NCBI RefSeq assembly: GCF_003583925.1
Contig: NZ_QYCN01000006.1
Span: 92,886 to 143,894 of the forward strand
Reading direction: 5' to 3'
DNA length: 51,009 nt
DNA from: Hymenobacter rubripertinctus
GTDB lineage: Bacteria; Bacteroidota; Bacteroidia; Cytophagales; Hymenobacteraceae
Each line of letters begins with the position of its first letter. Positions within the stretch are counted from its first letter, which is position 1. Under the pieces are notes generated by a model that had not been told where the DNA came from, did no database searches, and was given only the letters and a program-made list of their open reading frames with translations. The translations under genes were made by a program, and so were the position numbers. Positions 51,009-51,009 of the stretch are shown piece by piece.

Positions 51009-51009
51009 A

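Noticed and set aside
1..51009. tRNA, rRNA or riboswitch genes
   Set aside because: None was recognised by eye; I cannot exclude a divergent small RNA without a covariance-model search.
1..51009. Prophage, toxin-antitoxin, restriction or defence system
   Set aside because: No integrase, transposase, phage structural, nuclease/methylase pair or defence domain is present; the window is mainly housekeeping and respiratory genes.

Overview
The window reads as chromosomal DNA of a high-GC Bacteroidota of the Hymenobacter type (Cytophagales). The grounds are an alternative complex III plus caa3-family oxidase cluster, promoters with the Bacteroidota pattern (TTTG or TTG, then TAnnTTTG), weak ribosome-binding sites, several TTG/GTG starts, and proteins typical of the group (GSCFA, FadL/SGNH lipoprotein pair, DUF255 thioredoxin protein). 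The assignment rests on content only; no 16S rRNA or tRNA gene was seen.

Layout. 48-15479 (minus strand) holds the respiratory cluster: actA-B-C-D-E-F (quinol:cytochrome c oxidoreductase), then ctaC-ctaD (oxidase subunits II and I), a terminator, ctaA-ctaB (heme A and heme O synthesis) and two subunit III genes; it probably continues beyond base 1. A near-consensus promoter precedes actA. Divergent to it, 15867-17041 carries rpsF-rpsR-rplI. 17141-30456 is mostly plus-strand single genes: a secreted MORN/TonB-C-like protein of lower GC, a GSCFA protein with a very long histone-H1-like tail, a DUF255 protein, priA, a pair of related lipoproteins (minus strand), an exported SAM methyltransferase, queA and a small basic secreted protein. 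30565-41560 holds a divergent pair of secreted peptidases/hydrolases (M14, S15), small membrane proteins, an SPFH protein, rnd, a MazG-like protein, dtd and a GT-C-like membrane protein. 41901-50778 looks like a fatty acid/acetate utilisation region: a degenerate SGNH lipoprotein with FadL, mltG, a RamB/ScfR-like regulator, and divergent from it aceB-aceA (glyoxylate shunt). The last 140 bases hold the 3' end of an unknown minus-strand gene.

The most striking unexplained feature is a set of palindromic repeats with 7- or 8-base internal periodicity, plus other long perfect inverted repeats. They fill most intercistronic gaps, split conserved operons (rpsR/rplI, several act/cta junctions) and in one case are carried in frame inside a peptidase gene. 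Alongside these, the aceB promoter has an embedded candidate operator (a perfect 14-bp palindrome plus a third half-site) facing the RamB-like regulator gene, and that regulator's own leader contains a perfect 31-bp hairpin.
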